Below are positions 60,530-64,000 of a DNA stretch of 64,000 nt, one piece after another. Position numbers and translations under genes: made by a program. The first letter of the stretch is position 1. Every line of letters starts with the position of its first letter. The notes beneath the pieces were generated by a model. That model was not told the origin of the DNA, did not search any database, and saw only the letters and a list, made by a program, of their open reading frames with translations. Origin of the DNA: an uncultured Pelagibacteraceae bacterium (GTDB lineage: Bacteria; Pseudomonadota; Alphaproteobacteria; Pelagibacterales; Pelagibacteraceae); assembly GCA_902596355.1 (NCBI GenBank), contig CACJTS010000002.1:1-64000 (forward strand), given 5' to 3'.

Positions 60530-60567
60530 ATTATTGAAAAATCAAATTGTATGATTAACTAATAATA

Positions 60568-60996
60568 ATGATTAAATATAAACTTTTTTGCAAAAAATGT
60601 GATTTAAAATTTGATAGCTGGTTTGCATCTTCAAATGAGTATGAAAGATTAAAAAAGAAAAAACTTTTGAATTGCCACAATTGTAATTCAGTAAAAGTTG
60701 AAAAAACAATTATGGCACCTCGGCTAATAAGTCATAAATCAAAAACTGATGAAAAAATAAACTTAGAAAAATATAATAAAGTAAAAAAAACTATAAAAAA
60801 TTATCAAAAATTTATTAAAGATAATTTTAATTATGTTGGTGATAATTTTGCTTATGAAGCTAGATCAATTCATTATAATGATAAAAAAAAATCAAAGGGT
60901 ATTTACGGTAGAGCATCAAAGGAAGATTTAAAAGAATTAAAAGAAGAAGGTATAGATGCTCAAATGATCCCTTGGATAGAAGAAAAAGAAAATTAG
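60568..60996 (+). CDS. DUF1178-family protein
   Basis: A 142-residue protein with a zinc-ribbon-like N-terminus: two Cys pairs (KLFCKKCDLKFDSWF and LNCHNCNSVKVEK), then a basic middle and a tail with YGRASKEDLKELKEEGI. This is the layout of the uncharacterised DUF1178 family of alpha- and betaproteobacteria (family recognised from memory). Function unknown. It follows argJ and overlaps the ubiG stop by 4 bases on the other strand. Confidence 0.85.
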   Translation: MIKYKLFCKKCDLKFDSWFASSNEYERLKKKKLLNCHNCNSVKVEKTIMAPRLISHKSKTDEKINLEKYNKVKKTIKNYQKFIKDNFNYVGDNFAYEARSIHYNDKKKSKGIYGRASKEDLKELKEEGIDAQMIPWIEEKEN

Positions 60997-61715
60997 TTTT
61001 TAGTAAATTTTGCGATATAGTTTACAGATAAATCTTTAGAAATACTCCATTCGTCCTTAATAATATTAAAATTCATACCCTCTAATTTATTGAGAGATAA
61101 ATCGTATTTCATTAAAATTTTTTTAAGATCCTCTGGTTTAACAAATTTTTCCCATTCATGGGTTCCTATTGGAAGCCATCTCAAAACATACTCTGCTCCC
61201 ACAATTGCAAAAACGTAAGATTTCAAAGTTTTATTTATTGTTGCAACAAACATTAGTCCATTTTTTTTTAAAAGCTTTGAACACGACTTTAGAAAAAAAT
61301 CTACATCTTCTACGTGTTCAACAATTTCCATATTTAAAATGACATCAAATTTTTTTCCAATTTTAAGTTTTTCTGGTGACGAACATAAATAATTAATTTT
61401 TAGTTTATTTTTTTTTGAATGAACTTTTGCAATTTTTATATTTTTATCAGATGCATCAATGCCTGTTACATTAGCACCCATTCTTGACATTGGTTCAGAT
61501 AACAATCCTCCACCACATCCAATATCTAAAATTTTTATTCCTGATAAAGGTTTGGATTTATTTTTTAATTTGAAATTGTAAACTATATTTTCCTTTAAAT
61601 ATTTAATTCTTGTTGGATTAAATTTATGAAGTGGTTTGAATTTACCTTCTGGATCCCACCATTCATCGGCCATTTTAGAAAATTTATCTATTTCTTTTTT
61701 ATTTACACTAGTCAT
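60993..61715 (-). CDS. ubiG: 3-demethylubiquinol O-methyltransferase
   Basis: A class I SAM methyltransferase performing both O-methylations of ubiquinone. The 240 residues start with the UbiG-specific EIDKFSKMADEWWDPEGKFKPLHKFNPTR. Motif I is ILDIGCGGGLLSEPMSRMGA (about 65-84), with GIDASDKNI, then EIVEHVEDVDFFL, and a C-terminal PIGTHEWEKFVKPEDL typical of UbiG. Divergent from lysC across about 75 bases. Confidence 0.96.
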   Translation of the reverse strand: MTSVNKKEIDKFSKMADEWWDPEGKFKPLHKFNPTRIKYLKENIVYNFKLKNKSKPLSGIKILDIGCGGGLLSEPMSRMGANVTGIDASDKNIKIAKVHSKKNKLKINYLCSSPEKLKIGKKFDVILNMEIVEHVEDVDFFLKSCSKLLKKNGLMFVATINKTLKSYVFAIVGAEYVLRWLPIGTHEWEKFVKPEDLKKILMKYDLSLNKLEGMNFNIIKDEWSISKDLSVNYIAKFTKN

Positions 61716-61790
61716 TTAGATAAATAGTTGACATAATAATTTAGATGTATTTTATCCATTATTTATTAAATATTAATAATTAAAGCTAGC

Positions 61791-63002
61791 ATGAAAACAG
61801 TCGTATTAAAATTTGGTGGAACTTCAGTGGGAAGTGTAGATAGAATCAAAAAGGTATGTAAAATTATAGCTTTTTATAAAAAGAAAAAAAATAGGGTACT
61901 GGTTGTCACATCAGCAATGAGTGGTGTTACAAATGAATTGATAAACAAATCAAAATTAATCAGCAATAATTTTGATAAAGCGGAATATGATGCGCTGATT
62001 TCAACAGGAGAACAAGTTTCATGTTCGCTTATTGCTGGAAGATTAAAAAATAACGGATTTAAATCAAGATCTTGGACATCATGGCAACTTCCTATTTTAA
62101 CAGAAGGCCCTCATTCGAGCGCTAGAATTACTTCAGTAAGCACTAAAACACTAAGCAGATATATTAAATCAGGTGGTATACCTGTAATAACAGGTTTTCA
62201 GGGTGTTAGTAAAGATTTAAGAGTCACTACTATTGGAAGAAGTGGATCTGATGCTACAGCAATTATGATTGCAAAATTTATCAAAGCTGATGAGTGTATA
62301 ATTTATACGGATGTAGACGGAGTGTATACTACTGATCCAAGGCAATATAAAAAAGCAAAAAAAATTAAAAAAATTTTTTATGATGAGATGTTGGAAATGG
62401 CGTCTCTTGGTTCAAAAGTAATGCAACCTACTTCAGTTCAGGATGCTAAGTTAAATAAAATTGATATTAAGGTTAAATCCTCTTTTGTATCAAAATCTGG
62501 AACTTTAATAACAAATTCTAAAAAAGCATTTAGTGATCAAATTATTACTGGAATTTCATCAACAAAAAATGATGCTAAAATTACAATCATAGGAGTAAAA
62601 GATAGACCTGGAGTCGCCGCCTCTATTTTTAAACCACTATCGAAAAATCTTATCAATGTAGATATGGTAGTTCAAAATGTATCTTTAGATGGAAAAGAGA
62701 CAGATCTTACATTTACTATAAAAGCAGATGATTTAAAAAAAACAGAAAAATTAATTAAACAAAATAAAAAAATATCTTTTAAAAAATTAACTTTTGATAA
62801 AGGTGTTTCTAAAGTTTCAATTATTGGTGTGGGTATGATAACGACCCCAGGCATAACATATAGAATGTTCCAGGCACTAGCCTCAAAAAAAATTAATATT
62901 TTGGTTATTTCTACCTCAGAAATAAAAATTTCAGTTCTAGTTTCAACTAAGCATGTTAAAAGAGCAATAGCTGCTTTACATAAAGAATTTAAATTAGATT
63001 AA
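61791..63002 (+). CDS. lysC: aspartate kinase
   Basis: First step to lysine, threonine and methionine. The 403 residues open with [15 protein letters not shown], then [34 protein letters not shown] and [13 protein letters not shown], all aspartokinase motifs. Two ACT domains follow ([21 protein letters not shown] and [21 protein letters not shown]), the usual place for feedback control by lysine or threonine. It connects to dapD and dapE earlier in the window. ispG starts 5 bases downstream. Confidence 0.97.
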   Translation: MKTVVLKFGGTSVGSVDRIKKVCKIIAFYKKKKNRVLVVTSAMSGVTNELINKSKLISNNFDKAEYDALISTGEQVSCSLIAGRLKNNGFKSRSWTSWQLPILTEGPHSSARITSVSTKTLSRYIKSGGIPVITGFQGVSKDLRVTTIGRSGSDATAIMIAKFIKADECIIYTDVDGVYTTDPRQYKKAKKIKKIFYDEMLEMASLGSKVMQPTSVQDAKLNKIDIKVKSSFVSKSGTLITNSKKAFSDQIITGISSTKNDAKITIIGVKDRPGVAASIFKPLSKNLINVDMVVQNVSLDGKETDLTFTIKADDLKKTEKLIKQNKKISFKKLTFDKGVSKVSIIGVGMITTPGITYRMFQALASKKINILVISTSEIKISVLVSTKHVKRAIAALHKEFKLD

Positions 63003-63007
63003 TTATA

Positions 63008-64000
63008 ATGAGTATAAGACCATTTAGAGATATTAAAAGAAGAAAAACAAAAGTAATAAATGTTGGAAATGTAAAGATTGGAGGTGATAATCCAATATCT
63101 GTTCAATCAATGACGAATACTTTAACTACAGATGTTAAAGCAACCATAAATCAAATTAATGATATAGCTGAAGAGGGTGCTGACATTGTAAGAGTCTCTT
63201 GTCCAGATGAGGAATCTTCAAAAGCATTAAAAGAAATAATAGAACATGTATCAATACCAGTAGTTGCAGATATACATTTTCATTATAGAAGAGCTATTGA
63301 AGCAGCAGAAAATGGAGCTAGCTGTTTAAGAATTAATCCTGGAAATATTGGAGATGAAACAAAAATACATGAGGTATTGAAAGCCGCAAAGAATAATAAT
63401 TGTTCAATAAGAATTGGGGTAAATGCAGGTTCTCTGGAAAAAGATATTTTAGAGGAATTTAAAGAGCCTTGTCCAGAGGCATTAGTTAAAAGTGCTTTAA
63501 GAAATATTAAAATTTTAGAAGATAAAGATTTTTTTAATTTTAAGATAAGTGTCAAATCATCAGATGTATTCCTTTCGATAGCAGCATATAGACAGCTATC
63601 TAAAGTTATAGATTATCCTTTACACCTTGGAATTACAGAGGCTGGGAGCTTTGTATCTGGGAGTATAAAATCATCTATAGGGCTTGGTAGTTTATTAATG
63701 GATGGAATTGGAGATACTATTAGAATTTCTTTATCTGACAACCCAACAGAAGAGGTGAAAATTGGTAATGAGATATTAAAGTCACTAAATCTTAGAAATA
63801 GAGGAGTAAAGATCATTTCTTGTCCTTCTTGTGCAAGACAAGCATTTCAGGTAATCGATACTGTTAAAATATTGGAAGAGAAATTAGCTCATATAAAAAC
63901 ACCAATAACACTATCAATTATTGGCTGTGTTGTTAATGGACCAGGAGAAGCAGCAATGACAGATATAGGAATCACTGGAGGTGGAAAAGGTAATAATATG
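63008..64000 (+). CDS. ispG: 4-hydroxy-3-methylbut-2-enyl-diphosphate synthase (3' end outside window)
   Basis: The [4Fe-4S] enzyme of the non-mevalonate isoprenoid route. About 331 residues are visible, from ATG 63008 to the window edge. The frame opens with a basic segment, [25 protein letters not shown], followed by [21 protein letters not shown] and LRINPGNIG. Two iron-sulfur cysteines are seen in ISCPSCARQ, near residue 278, and the third region [12 protein letters not shown] supplies the next ligand. Truncated only by the window. Confidence 0.95.
   Translation, partial: MSIRPFRDIKRRKTKVINVGNVKIGGDNPISVQSMTNTLTTDVKATINQINDIAEEGADIVRVSCPDEESSKALKEIIEHVSIPVVADIHFHYRRAIEAAENGASCLRINPGNIGDETKIHEVLKAAKNNNCSIRIGVNAGSLEKDILEEFKEPCPEALVKSALRNIKILEDKDFFNFKISVKSSDVFLSIAAYRQLSKVIDYPLHLGITEAGSFVSGSIKSSIGLGSLLMDGIGDTIRISLSDNPTEEVKIGNEILKSLNLRNRGVKIISCPSCARQAFQVIDTVKILEEKLAHIKTPITLSIIGCVVNGPGEAAMTDIGITGGGKGNNM

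Noticed and set aside
1-64000. CRISPR array
   Set aside because: No regularly spaced repeats of 23-40 bases were seen; the only phased repeat is the 20-base promoter element.

Overview
The window looks like a chromosome segment of a SAR11 (Candidatus Pelagibacter-type) alphaproteobacterium. The DNA is very AT-rich, and genes are packed with 0-30 base gaps or with stop/start overlaps. The gene orders are alphaproteobacterial (rpmH-rnpA-yidD-yidC; kdsD-lptC-lptB; aroA-cmk-rpsA-ihfB; 4.5S RNA-dnaX-ybaB-recR; gcrA). Malate synthase sits behind a tandem glycine riboswitch, which is a known SAR11 trait. The tRNA-His lacks the usual extra G at -1, as in many alphaproteobacteria.

Layout. 1-4636: shikimate kinase (cut by the window edge), two envelope proteins, then def-fmt-truA. 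4616-11995 (minus): a SET-domain protein, a histone-deacetylase-like amidohydrolase, dapE-dapD, a HAD phosphatase, argB, then yidC-yidD-rnpA-rpmH. 12094-17382: a TVP38-type membrane protein, tRNA-Thr, small proteins leading into dcd, then murA, hisD, infA, tRNA-Phe and a cold-shock gene. 17612-20878: tRNA-His-hisS-hisZ-hisG.

20864-28271 is the accessory island. On the minus strand it has a DNA cytosine-5 methyltransferase followed by a zinc-ribbon protein. Divergently it has a small helical protein, a GC-richer structured non-coding stretch, a small protein, a GHKL (MutL/MORC/Hsp90-like) ATPase, two unrecognised proteins, a Vsr-type endonuclease and two small proteins. The shared promoter region carries an AATGT core repeated at 21-, 20- and 40-base intervals. 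I read this as a GHKL-ATPase/Vsr/5mC restriction-type system without any visible helicase. It is the strongest candidate here for an under-described system. 28314-31578 adds RmuC, a PD-(D/E)XK nuclease and an exonuclease I-like DEDD enzyme, then thioredoxin.

31927-44395 (minus) is one near-continuous block: rnd-kdsD-lptC-lptB-aroA-cmk-rpsA-ihfB-pyrF-trpF-trpB-trpA-accD-folC. Several enzymes in it have altered signature motifs: Cmk lacks the P-loop lysine, TrpB has lost several conserved motifs, and FolC has a changed P-loop. 44422-50379: an NDUFA9-like protein, gcrA, argD-argF, a membrane cytochrome c, kdsB and pheA. 50426-53101: 4.5S RNA, dnaX (with a ten-A run where a short gamma product could arise), ybaB, recR. 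53076-55408: glcB with its riboswitch. 55518-64000: accA with an unusual hydrophobic tail, secA, argJ, a DUF1178 protein, ubiG, lysC and the start of ispG.

Most of the window is core anabolism (Lys/DAP, Arg, His, Trp, aromatic, folate, fatty acid, LPS, isoprenoid) plus translation and replication. I see no transposase, integrase, CRISPR array or rRNA. All product calls come from reading motifs by eye; no database search was run.
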